From Melioribacteraceae bacterium (GTDB taxonomy: Bacteria > Bacteroidota > Ignavibacteria > Ignavibacteriales > Melioribacteraceae): 12,985 nucleotides of DNA. This document shows positions 7,029 to 12,985 of the stretch, one piece after another; position 1 is the stretch's first letter; each line of letters opens with the position of its first letter. The position numbers and the translations under genes were made by a program. The stretch covers positions 1 to 12,985 of the forward strand of contig JALSTL010000089.1 of NCBI GenBank assembly GCA_026983755.1. Direction: 5' to 3'. A model generated the notes under the pieces. That model ran no database searches. It had not been told where the DNA came from and saw nothing but the letters and a program-made list of their open reading frames with translations.

Positions 7029-7335
7029 AAATATTCATTTATAAAAATTTTTTTTGAATTACCCTTCTATTATGGAAAAGTTCTAATAAGTTTTTCTGAT
7101 TATTTTATAATTGGCAATAATTGTTTATAAAATTCTATAATATGCAATAAGTTAAATAGACTTTTTAATTTAACCCTTCCTAAGGCTTTGAATTGGAATA
7201 ATTTCTTTTATTACAATAGTTTCGAACTATTCTGTTTTTCTATTGCATAATTCGGGTTAAACATTTGGAATTATGTAATTATAACAATAATTTATGGTGA
7301 ACATAAAAATCCTTTAAAATCATAAGTGAATTTTT
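7029..7335. other. AT-rich gap after the sulfur operon
   Basis: There is no gene in these 307 bases. They contain a weak hairpin at 7151-7174 (GTTAAAT/ATTTAAC), a better terminator-like hairpin at 7215-7240, and an 8-bp inverted repeat CATAATTC/GAATTATG (7246-7253 and 7268-7275) with a 14-base spacer upstream of the glycosyltransferase. The last could be an operator or chance. I see no secure promoter. Confidence 0.5.
7215..7240 (+). terminator. Possible intrinsic terminator downstream of the sulfur operon
   Basis: AATAGTT (7215-7221), a TCG loop and AACTATT (7225-7231) form a perfect 7-bp stem, followed by a T-rich CTGTTTTTC. The stem is AT-rich and therefore weak, and it lies 187 bases beyond the last operon stop. 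Confidence 0.4.
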
Positions 7336-8751
7336 TTGAAACGGAATAAAGCATCTTTACAATTAAAAGCAATATTCATAATAAGCGGATTACTAATAAT
7401 CGGTTATTCCGTTTTTTTGTATATCATTGCACCGCATTTTACATATACAGCTAATCCAAGCTTGCATAATACTATTCAATATGTAATTGTACGAATGTTC
7501 ATTGGTACAGTTTATGTTGTTTCGGTGGTTTTATTTATTAAGAAAAATTTATTAAATAGTAAAAATCTTTTATATGTTATTCTTATTGGAATTATTGCCC
7601 GCCTAATTTTAATTCCGACAGTACCAATATTAGAAGATGATTTTAACAGATACCTTTGGGATGGAGCAGTTACTGCCGAAGGGTTTAATCCATATAAATA
7701 TATACCGCAAGATTTTTTTGAAGAAAAAAGCTCTACACCTAATACGCCGGAACAGCTTTATAAATTAGGTAAAGAAAGTGGTGAAATATTAAAACTGGTA
7801 AATCATCCGCAAATAAGAACAATTTATCCTCCTGTTGCACAAGGCGTTTTTACATTAGTTTATTTTATTAAGCCTTGGAGCGTTACGGTTTGGAAAGGTA
7901 TAATATTTTTGTTTGATTTGATAGTTTTATTTTTACTATTTAATTTGTTGAAAAAACTAAACCTTAGTAAAAGTTTAATTATTATTTATTGGTGGAATCC
8001 TGTTTTATTACACGAATTTTATTCTGCCGGGCACATGGATATTATAATGTTTCCTTTAATTTTAGTTGCAATAATTTATTATCTGAATAAAAAATATGTT
8101 CTATCTTCCGGTATGTTTGCATTGTCTTTTGGAGTAAAAGTGTGGCCAATTGTTTTTATCCCTTTTGTTCTGAAAAAAATATTAAAGAATAAAAAAAAAT
8201 TATATTTAGCCTTATTTTCTTCCGGTGTAATTGTAATTCTTCTTTCTCTTCCGGTTATTCTAACAAAGCTGGATGATAGTCTTGGGTTTGTTACATACTC
8301 TAAAAATTGGACTAATAACGAAGCATTTTTTCAACTTGTAAACCAAGCTATTAAAGGGTTTTTAAAATTATTTAATATTCACTATTATTGCAGTTTATGT
8401 GTTGCACGCTGGTTAACGCTAGGTGGATATTCAATTTTTATTATTTATTTATTAAACAGGAAAATAGATAACAATAAACATTTTATATATAGTTTGTTTT
8501 TAGTGGTTTCGGTTTTATATTTGATAAGTCCAACGCAGTTTCCATGGTACTATACTTGGGTTTTACCGTTGTTGGTTTTTAATCCCAGATTATCTTTTAT
8601 TCTTTATGCAACATTTTTACCGCTTTATCAATTAAAATATTACTATCATTATCTTGTTTGGATAGAACATATCCCGATACTTTTACTTTTTATTTTAGAG
8701 TTAAGCAATAAAAAAACGGCTAATTATTTAGTAAAAAAATTAGCCGATTAA
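7336..8751 (+). CDS. Multi-span GT-C type glycosyltransferase (GT87/DUF2029 or polyprenol-phosphate mannosyltransferase-like)
   Basis: This 471-residue protein has about ten or more hydrophobic spans. It probably transfers a sugar from a lipid-linked donor on the outer face of the inner membrane. The GT-C style loop is visible early: LEDDFNRYLWDGAVTAEGFNPY (about residues 99-120) has the acidic pair (Asp101/Asp102) usual for the catalytic site. It is followed by the YPPVAQGVF and YWWNPVLLHEFYSAGHMD motifs seen in this group and a late PTQFPWYYTWVLP segment. The start is uncertain: TTG at 7336 is the first possible start after an in-frame stop at 7327, and no good SD is present. Acceptor and donor cannot be told from sequence. 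The nearby sugar-nucleotide genes suggest surface-glycan work. The 3' end also holds the terminator of the convergent gene. Confidence 0.8.
   Translation: MKRNKASLQLKAIFIISGLLIIGYSVFLYIIAPHFTYTANPSLHNTIQYVIVRMFIGTVYVVSVVLFIKKNLLNSKNLLYVILIGIIARLILIPTVPILEDDFNRYLWDGAVTAEGFNPYKYIPQDFFEEKSSTPNTPEQLYKLGKESGEILKLVNHPQIRTIYPPVAQGVFTLVYFIKPWSVTVWKGIIFLFDLIVLFLLFNLLKKLNLSKSLIIIYWWNPVLLHEFYSAGHMDIIMFPLILVAIIYYLNKKYVLSSGMFALSFGVKVWPIVFIPFVLKKILKNKKKLYLALFSSGVIVILLSLPVILTKLDDSLGFVTYSKNWTNNEAFFQLVNQAIKGFLKLFNIHYYCSLCVARWLTLGGYSIFIIYLLNRKIDNNKHFIYSLFLVVSVLYLISPTQFPWYYTWVLPLLVFNPRLSFILYATFLPLYQLKYYYHYLVWIEHIPILLLFILELSNKKTANYLVKKLAD
8711..8746 (-). terminator. Rho-independent terminator of the marR gene, inside the glycosyltransferase 3' end
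   Basis: On the minus strand, CGGCTAATT (8746-8738) pairs with AATTAGCCG (8725-8717) in a perfect 9-bp stem with a 12-base loop. A run of six T follows (8716-8711). It starts 22 bases past the marR stop. The same bases encode the final residues of the convergent glycosyltransferase. On the plus strand no T-run follows the stem, so it acts best in the minus direction. Confidence 0.75.
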
Positions 8752-8768
8752 AGTTTACGAATGCAAAT

Positions 8769-9239
8769 TTACTTGGATAATTTTTCTTTGTTTTTATTAG
8801 TCCAATCTTCCAATGTGGAAATTAAATTATTCATTACATCAAAAATCACCTTGGCATTATTGTCGGATAAACTATCAAGAATATTTTGGTGAAGAGCAAT
8901 ATGTTTTTGAGAAAGTTGGTTAATAAATTTTCTGCTTGAAGGTGTGATTTCAACAAAATAATTTCGTTTGTCCCTTAAATCAACATTACGAGTAATGTAT
9001 TTTTTCTTTTCCAAACTTGTTAAAATATGGGTAACTCTTCCCGGAGTAATTTCCAATTCTTTTACCAAATCTTTAATGGAAACAATGGAATTTTTGGAAA
9101 ACATTCGTAAACATTTAAGTTCCATCGGAGTTAAATTAAATAAAGCTGCAAAACTACTTTCTTTTTTGTTACAAGCTTTTGCAAGGCGGCATGTTAGTTC
9201 CGATAATTCAATTGCTTTTTTCTTTGTTTTCTTAATCAC
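8769..9239 (-). CDS. MarR-family winged-helix transcriptional regulator
   Basis: The protein is about 156 residues long, typical for MarR dimers. The core is clear: LFNLTPMELKCLRMF (first helix-turn-helix helices), IKDLVKELEITPGRVTHILTSLEKKKYI (recognition region) and the wing DLRDKRNYFVEITPSSRKF, matching the family D-x-R-D-x-R-x-x-x-V-x-[IL]-T pattern. I chose GTG at 9239 because it gives the usual short N-terminus before helix 1 and has a GGGA six or seven bases upstream. The open frame extends to a TTG at 9281 (170 residues), which would place the start inside a perfect inverted repeat. Cys17, Cys23 and Cys43 are available and could sense thiols or oxidants, but no family-defining redox Cys is recognised. 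The ligand is unknown; the divergent galE transcription unit and the gene itself are candidate targets. Confidence 0.85.
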   Translation of the reverse strand: MIKKTKKKAIELSELTCRLAKACNKKESSFAALFNLTPMELKCLRMFSKNSIVSIKDLVKELEITPGRVTHILTSLEKKKYITRNVDLRDKRNYFVEITPSSRKFINQLSQKHIALHQNILDSLSDNNAKVIFDVMNNLISTLEDWTNKNKEKLSK

Positions 9240-9278
9240 AACTATTCCCGTTTTATGACTAAATAGTTTTTTATAATA

Positions 9279-9321
9279 CAAAATTACTTTAATCTTTAAT
9301 AATACGCAATTAGTAATTTTG
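9279..9321. promoter_or_regulatory. Perfect 10-bp inverted repeat between marR and galE, candidate operator
   Basis: CAAAATTACT (9279-9288) and AGTAATTTTG (9312-9321) are exact inverted copies separated by 23 bases, so the arm centres are about three helical turns apart. The repeat lies in the divergent promoter region just upstream of the preferred marR start. MarR proteins usually bind palindromes in their own promoter region, though typically with shorter spacing, so this is a suggestive rather than classic site. Confidence 0.45.
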
Positions 9322-9387
9322 TTTTAAGTTTTTGCTTGGTTATAGAAAAAAAATACTATTATTTTAATAATTGAAAATAATAATTTA

Positions 9388-10377
9388 TTGGTAAAGAAAA
9401 TTTTGAAAATATTAGTTACCGGTGGTGCCGGTTATATAGGTTCGCATTTTGTTAGAATATTAATGAAAAATAATATTGAAGTGGTTGTGCTAGATAACTT
9501 ATCAAGAGGCCACAAAGAGTCGATACCGGAAAATGTTATTTTCGAAAATGCCGATTTATTAAACTATGAGCAATTGGAACGTGTATTAAAAAAATATTCT
9601 TTCGATGCTATTGTTCATTTTGCCGCATTTGCTTACGTTGGTGAATCGGTTGAAAAACCCGAATTGTATTACGAAAACAACGTTGTAGGAAGTTTTAATT
9701 TAATAAAAGCAACACTTAATGCAAATATAAATAAATTTGTGTTTTCGTCAACATGTTCTTTATACGGAAATCCCAAAGAAATACCGATTTCCGAAAAGTT
9801 ACCTACCAATCCAATCAATCCGTATGCACAAACAAAATTGATTATCGAAAACATTCTAAGAGATTTTGATAGAGCTTATGGCATTAAATCAGTGTTTTTA
9901 CGTTATTTTAATGCAGCCGGAGCAGATTTTTCGGGCGAAATAGGAGAAAGTCATCAACCGGAGCCACATTTAATTCCGATAGTATTAAATACTGCATTGG
10001 GTAAAAGAGAAAAAGTTTTTATATTTGGGGATGATTATGAAACTGAAGACGGAACTTGTATAAGAGATTATATTCATATAAATGATTTGGGTAATGCACA
10101 TTTACGTGCTTTGGAATATCTGGATAACGGTGGTAACACCGATGTAATTAATTTGGGAACCGGAGAAGGATATTCCGTAAAAGAAATTATAGCTACAGCA
10201 GAAAAAGTAACCGGGGTAAAAATTAAAGCGGAAATTACCAAAAGGAGAAAAGGAGACCCTGCAATATTGGTTGCAGATAATAAAAAAGCTAAAGAGATTT
10301 TAGGCTGGAAACCCGAATATAATTTAAATGATATTATTTCATCTGCATATAATTGGCATAAATCCCCAAGGTTTTAA
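9388..10377 (+). CDS. galE: UDP-glucose 4-epimerase
   Basis: This NAD-dependent short-chain dehydrogenase interconverts UDP-glucose and UDP-galactose in the cytoplasm. The Rossmann motif TGGAGYIGSH is near residues 11-20. It is followed by LDNLSRGH, the VHFAAFAYVGESVEKP segment, the catalytic SSTCSLYG strand (Ser120-Ser121-Thr122) and the Y-x-x-x-K pair Tyr146/Lys150. FLRYFNAAGAD, the substrate-pocket GDDYETEDGTCIRDYIHI motif and the C-terminal RRKGDPAILVAD are all typical of GalE. The length of 329 is normal. The start is uncertain: TTG at 9388 gives MVKKILKILVTGG, whereas TTG at 9403 gives the family-typical MKILVTGG; neither has a good SD. It is the first gene of a three-gene sugar-nucleotide run, with three bases between its stop and the next start. 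Confidence 0.93.
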   Translation: MVKKILKILVTGGAGYIGSHFVRILMKNNIEVVVLDNLSRGHKESIPENVIFENADLLNYEQLERVLKKYSFDAIVHFAAFAYVGESVEKPELYYENNVVGSFNLIKATLNANINKFVFSSTCSLYGNPKEIPISEKLPTNPINPYAQTKLIIENILRDFDRAYGIKSVFLRYFNAAGADFSGEIGESHQPEPHLIPIVLNTALGKREKVFIFGDDYETEDGTCIRDYIHINDLGNAHLRALEYLDNGGNTDVINLGTGEGYSVKEIIATAEKVTGVKIKAEITKRRKGDPAILVADNKKAKEILGWKPEYNLNDIISSAYNWHKSPRF

Positions 10378-10380
10378 TTT

Positions 10381-10959
10381 ATGTTAAAAAAGATTGAGAC
10401 ACCAATTCAAGATTTGTTTATAATTGTTCCTGATAAATTCGAAGATTCACGCGGATATTTTTTTGAAGCTTATTCTAAAAAGAAATATAAAGAATTAGGT
10501 ATAGCTTATAATTTTGTGCAGGATAATATTTCTAAATCCGTTTATGGAACCGTTAGAGGATTACATTACCAAGTTGGTAAATTTGCTCAAGGTAAATTAT
10601 GCCAAGTAGTTTTTGGTAAAGTTTTGGATGTTGCTGTGGATATCAGATTCGGTTCACCCACTTTCGGAAAATATTTTTCTATGGAATTATCGGCGGAAAA
10701 CAATAAACAATTATGGATTCCTCCCGGGTTTGCACACGGTTTTTCGGTACTTTCCAACGAAGCAATATTTCACTACAAATGTACAAATTATTATAGCAAA
10801 AAAGATGAAAGATGTATAATTTACAATGACGAAAATATTAATATAAACTGGAAAGTAAAAAATCCGATAGTTTCCGATAAAGACAAATTGGGAATAAAAC
10901 TAAAAAATATTAAAAAAGAATTTTTATATAAAAAACAGACTTATAAAGGAGGAAATTAA
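10381..10959 (+). CDS. rfbC: dTDP-4-dehydrorhamnose 3,5-epimerase
   Basis: This cytoplasmic cupin-fold epimerase of the dTDP-L-rhamnose pathway acts on dTDP-4-keto-6-deoxyglucose. Diagnostic elements are FEDSRGYFFEAY (residues 20-31), VRGLHYQ with the catalytic His62, QGKLCQVVFGKVLDVAVDIR with Lys72, WIPPGFAHGF with His119, and the later Tyr of CTNYYSKKDER. The 192-residue length is normal for RfbC/RmlC. The other rhamnose genes (rfbA, B, D) are not in the window. The gene sits between galE and ugd, and its last codons contain the SD (AAGGAGG) of ugd. Its TAA stop overlaps the next ATG by one base (TAATG). Confidence 0.92.
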   Translation: MLKKIETPIQDLFIIVPDKFEDSRGYFFEAYSKKKYKELGIAYNFVQDNISKSVYGTVRGLHYQVGKFAQGKLCQVVFGKVLDVAVDIRFGSPTFGKYFSMELSAENNKQLWIPPGFAHGFSVLSNEAIFHYKCTNYYSKKDERCIIYNDENININWKVKNPIVSDKDKLGIKLKNIKKEFLYKKQTYKGGN

Positions 10960-12290
10960 TGAAACTTGCCGTTGTTGGTACAGGGTATGTTGGTTTGGTA
11001 TCGGGTACATGTTTTGCGGAAACCGGAAACGAAGTAATATGTGTAGATAACAATTTGGAAAAATTAGAAAAACTCAAAAGAGCAGAAGTACCTATTTATG
11101 AACCTGGACTTGACTTATTATTTTATAGAAATATTGCAAAAAAAAGATTAAGCTTTACCAACGATTTAAAAAATGCTGTTCTTTCATCCGAAATTATTTT
11201 TTTATGTTTACCTACTCCGCAAGGAGAAGACGGCTCTGCGGATTTAAAATATGTTCACGGAATTGCAGAAGATATTGGTGAAATTTTAAAAGAAAATCCT
11301 GAACATGATTTTAAAATTATAGTTAATAAAAGTACCGTACCGGTTGGAACTTGTGCATCGGTAACAAATATTATTAAAAAACAAGGCGGTCAAGATTTTG
11401 AAGTGGTTTCGAATCCTGAATTCTTAAGAGAAGGTTACGCTATTGATGATTTTATGAAACCCGATAGAATTGTTATTGGAGCAACTTCTCAAAACGTAAT
11501 GAAAAAAATGAAAACATTATATGCTCCCTTTGTTATGCAAGGTAATCCGATTATTGAAATGAATCCCGAAAGTGCCGAAGTTACAAAATATGCCGCAAAT
11601 TCTTATCTTGCTATGCGAATTACATTTATGAATGAACTTGCCAACTTTTGCGAAAGAGTTGGTGCAAACGTTGACCTTGTAAGAAAAGGTATGGGTTCCG
11701 ATGTCAGAATCGGTAAACACTTTCTGTTTCCGGGTATCGGTTACGGCGGCTCTTGTTTTCCCAAAGATGTAAATGCATTAATTAAAACCTCCAAAGAACA
11801 CGGTTCGGAAATTAAATTGCTTTCTTTGGTTGATCAAATTAACAAAGAACAAAAATTAGTTTTAGTTAAAAAAGTGCTTAAGCATTTCGATAACGATATT
11901 GCAGGTAAGAAATTTGCAATTTGGGGTTTGGCTTTTAAACCGAATACGGATGATATGAGAGAAGCTCCTTCCGTAGTTGTTATAAATGAACTACTAAAAC
12001 TCGGTGCTAAAGTTTCGGCTTACGATCCCGAAGCAATGGAGAATGCCAAGTTTTATCTTCAAGATAGAATTGAATATGTTGATAACCAATATGATGCTTT
12101 AAAAGAAGCCGATGCATTGTTAATTTTAACGGAGTGGAATGAATTTAGAAATCCGAATTTCATACATGTTAAAGAACTGTTAAAAAATCCCGTTGTTTTT
12201 GACGGTAGAAATATTTTTAACCGAAGAAGAACAAAAGAACACGGATTTACACACTATAGCATTGGTAAAACTCCAATTAAACCAAGTTAA
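10959..12290 (+). CDS. ugd: UDP-glucose 6-dehydrogenase
   Basis: This enzyme oxidises UDP-glucose to UDP-glucuronate with two NAD+, supplying uronic acid for exopolysaccharide or lipid A decoration. The N-terminal Rossmann motif is VVGTGYVGLVSGTCFAETG (about residues 5-23). CLPTPQGEDGSADL, VNKSTVPVGT and the VSNPEFLREGYAIDDFMKPDR segment follow. The central domain has the AEVTKYAANSYLAMRITFMNE helix. The catalytic cysteine is Cys266 in GIGYGGSCFPKD. The C-terminal domain carries WGLAFKPNTDDMREAPS and LLILTEWNEF. The length of 443 is normal. The start is well supported by GGAGG (10948-10952) six bases upstream. It is the last gene of the galE-rfbC-ugd run; together these provide UDP-Gal, dTDP-rhamnose precursor and UDP-GlcA. 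Confidence 0.95.
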   Translation: MKLAVVGTGYVGLVSGTCFAETGNEVICVDNNLEKLEKLKRAEVPIYEPGLDLLFYRNIAKKRLSFTNDLKNAVLSSEIIFLCLPTPQGEDGSADLKYVHGIAEDIGEILKENPEHDFKIIVNKSTVPVGTCASVTNIIKKQGGQDFEVVSNPEFLREGYAIDDFMKPDRIVIGATSQNVMKKMKTLYAPFVMQGNPIIEMNPESAEVTKYAANSYLAMRITFMNELANFCERVGANVDLVRKGMGSDVRIGKHFLFPGIGYGGSCFPKDVNALIKTSKEHGSEIKLLSLVDQINKEQKLVLVKKVLKHFDNDIAGKKFAIWGLAFKPNTDDMREAPSVVVINELLKLGAKVSAYDPEAMENAKFYLQDRIEYVDNQYDALKEADALLILTEWNEFRNPNFIHVKELLKNPVVFDGRNIFNRRRTKEHGFTHYSIGKTPIKPS

Positions 12291-12594
12291 GTTTTATATT
12301 ACACTAAAATTCCTTTTCATTGTGGTGTTGTGTTAATTTATTAATGACGGTAATCTATAAACTCACCCCAACCCCTCTCTTAAAAAGAGAGGGACTGCTA
12401 CCTCTCCCTTTGGGAGTGGGTTGGGGTGAGGGTTCATTTGCCGACAAAATACAGTTAGCTTTACAGTATCGACGAATCTTCATGGCTTGCTCGGCTTTTT
12501 TTCGGGATTCGCTACGTAATATTTCTACTTACTTAATTTTTTGCAATGATACTTTTTTTTATTAAAGCTAGTGAAATTACGGTAGAGTGAAAAA
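12291..12594. other. Intergenic region holding a repeat element
   Basis: There is no convincing gene in these 304 bases. They contain the palindromic element at 12362-12432. Just after it is a stretch of less AT-rich sequence (about 12440-12520) containing a CGAATC/GATTCG inverted pair (12473-12478 and 12506-12511). The remainder is AT-rich and featureless. No clear terminator for ugd or for the gene on the opposite strand was found. Confidence 0.55.
12362..12432. repeat. Compact palindromic repeat element (MITE/REP-like) with two inner hairpins
   Basis: The outer arms CTCACCCCAACCC (12362-12374) and GGGTTGGGGTGAG (12418-12430) are perfect 13-bp inverted copies. Inside are two hairpins: CCCTCTCTT/AAGAGAGGG (12373-12381 and 12385-12393, 9 bp, loop AAA) and CCTCTCCC/GGGAGTGG (12401-12408 and 12412-12419, one mismatch, loop TTT). 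The GC-rich, C/G-strand-biased composition contrasts sharply with the AT-rich surroundings. Similar CTCACCCCAACCCCTCTC elements are, to my knowledge, dispersed in many bacterial genomes, but copies elsewhere in this genome cannot be seen here. Confidence 0.8.
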
Positions 12595-12985
12595 TTACTT
12601 CTCTAAAACTTTCTTATAGTAATTTATATATTGAGGAATTATTAATTTTTTATCAAATTGCTCAACAGCTCTTTTTCTGGAATTTTTGGCAAACGAAGAT
12701 ATTTTCTTTTTGTTACGTAATAATTCAAATGTATATTTAGCCATTCTTTCAACATCACCAAATTCCGCAATATAACCGGTTTTGTTGTGAACAATTAATT
12801 CCGGTAAACCACCAACGCTGGAACTTATAACCGGAAGACCGCAAGCCATTGCTTCCAAAGCTGCAAGCCCGAAACTTTCGGATTGCGAAGGCATTAAGAA
12901 AATATCACCGACACTTAATAAATCTTCCAAACCGTCTTGCTTTCCCATAAATATAACTTGTTTTTCCAAACCTTTTTCTTTAACG
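12595..12985 (-). CDS. bshA: GT4-family glycosyltransferase, C-terminal part, BshA-like
   Basis: The minus-strand frame stays open to the window end, so this is the last 130 or so residues of a longer protein; the usual size for the family is about 375-380. The segment is the nucleotide-sugar-binding half of a GT-B enzyme. It reads VIFMGKQDGLEDLLSVGDIF, then the GT4 donor-binding motif SQSESFGLAALEAMACGLPVI (the E-x7-E element, Glu of SESFG and of ALEAMA), then GGLPELIVHNKTGYIAEFGDV. GKQD, the spacing and the LPELIVHNKTGY run resemble N-acetyl-alpha-D-glucosaminyl L-malate synthase (BshA), the first enzyme of bacillithiol synthesis. Other GT4 enzymes share much of this, so the symbol is tentative. 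It is convergent with the ugd run across the repeat element. Confidence 0.75.
   Translation of the reverse strand, partial: VKEKGLEKQVIFMGKQDGLEDLLSVGDIFLMPSQSESFGLAALEAMACGLPVISSSVGGLPELIVHNKTGYIAEFGDVERMAKYTFELLRNKKKISSFAKNSRKRAVEQFDKKLIIPQYINYYKKVLEK

Noticed and set aside
7044..7060. A/T run (ATAAAAATTTTTTTT) just after the small protein gene as a terminator
   Set aside because: There is no stable stem before the T-run, only A:T self-complementarity; the hairpin at 7215 is a slightly better candidate.
12320..12565. Plus-strand ORF of 81 codons across the repeat
   Set aside because: Its most distinctive part (LTPTPLLKREG...GVGWGEG) is a translation of the palindromic repeat; there is no SD, domain or sensible composition.
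1..12985. CRISPR array, tRNA/rRNA genes, prophage or transposase genes
   Set aside because: No regularly spaced direct repeats, no cloverleaf with CCA/anticodon arms, no rRNA-like sequence and no recognisable recombinase or phage protein were seen on either strand.

Overview
The window is a strongly AT-rich stretch of a Gram-negative-type bacterial chromosome. Several genes have good Shine-Dalgarno (SD) sites, and others start at TTG or GTG with almost none. A Tat-exported molybdenum reductase, nucleotide-sugar/exopolysaccharide genes and a BshA-like (bacillithiol) glycosyltransferase together suggest the Bacteroidota/Chlorobiota/Ignavibacteria neighbourhood. That placement is an inference from gene content, not proven.

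Layout. (1) 1-223, minus strand: the 5' part of a secreted rhodanese-like protein, cut by the window edge. (2) 224-687: a long AT-rich divergent control region with a large interrupted inverted repeat. (3) 688-7028, plus strand: a tightly packed six-gene operon for sulfur-compound respiration. It encodes a TorD-type chaperone, a PhsA/PsrA-like molybdopterin catalytic subunit, a PhsB/PsrB-like four-cluster ferredoxin with a C-terminal membrane anchor, a cytochrome b561 fused to one half of a YeeE/YedE (TsuA-type) sulfur transporter, the other YeeE half as a separate protein, and an unrecognised small exported Lys-rich protein. (4) 7336-8751: a multi-span GT-C type glycosyltransferase, convergent with a MarR-family regulator (8769-9239, minus) whose terminator lies inside the last codons of the glycosyltransferase. 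(5) 9388-12290: galE, rfbC and ugd, supplying sugar nucleotides for surface polysaccharide. (6) 12291-12594: intergenic DNA with a compact palindromic repeat element. (7) 12595-12985, minus strand: the C-terminal part of a BshA-like glycosyltransferase, cut by the window end.

The most interesting part is the sulfur operon. The catalytic subunit and the small protein at the distal end of the operon have almost the same C-terminus: a flexible Lys/Pro-rich stretch, an acidic run, and a terminal Glu-Gly-Cys. In the small protein this terminal Cys is the only cysteine. In the catalytic subunit it is the only cysteine apart from the four Fe-S ligands and the predicted Mo ligand. With a sulfur-transporter half fused to the quinone-reactive cytochrome and a secreted rhodanese next door, this suggests a membrane-associated sulfur-handling respiratory complex. 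In that model the C-terminal cysteines act as persulfide-carrying arms or as a mutual disulfide tether. This is a hypothesis; the sequence facts behind it are given in the entries.
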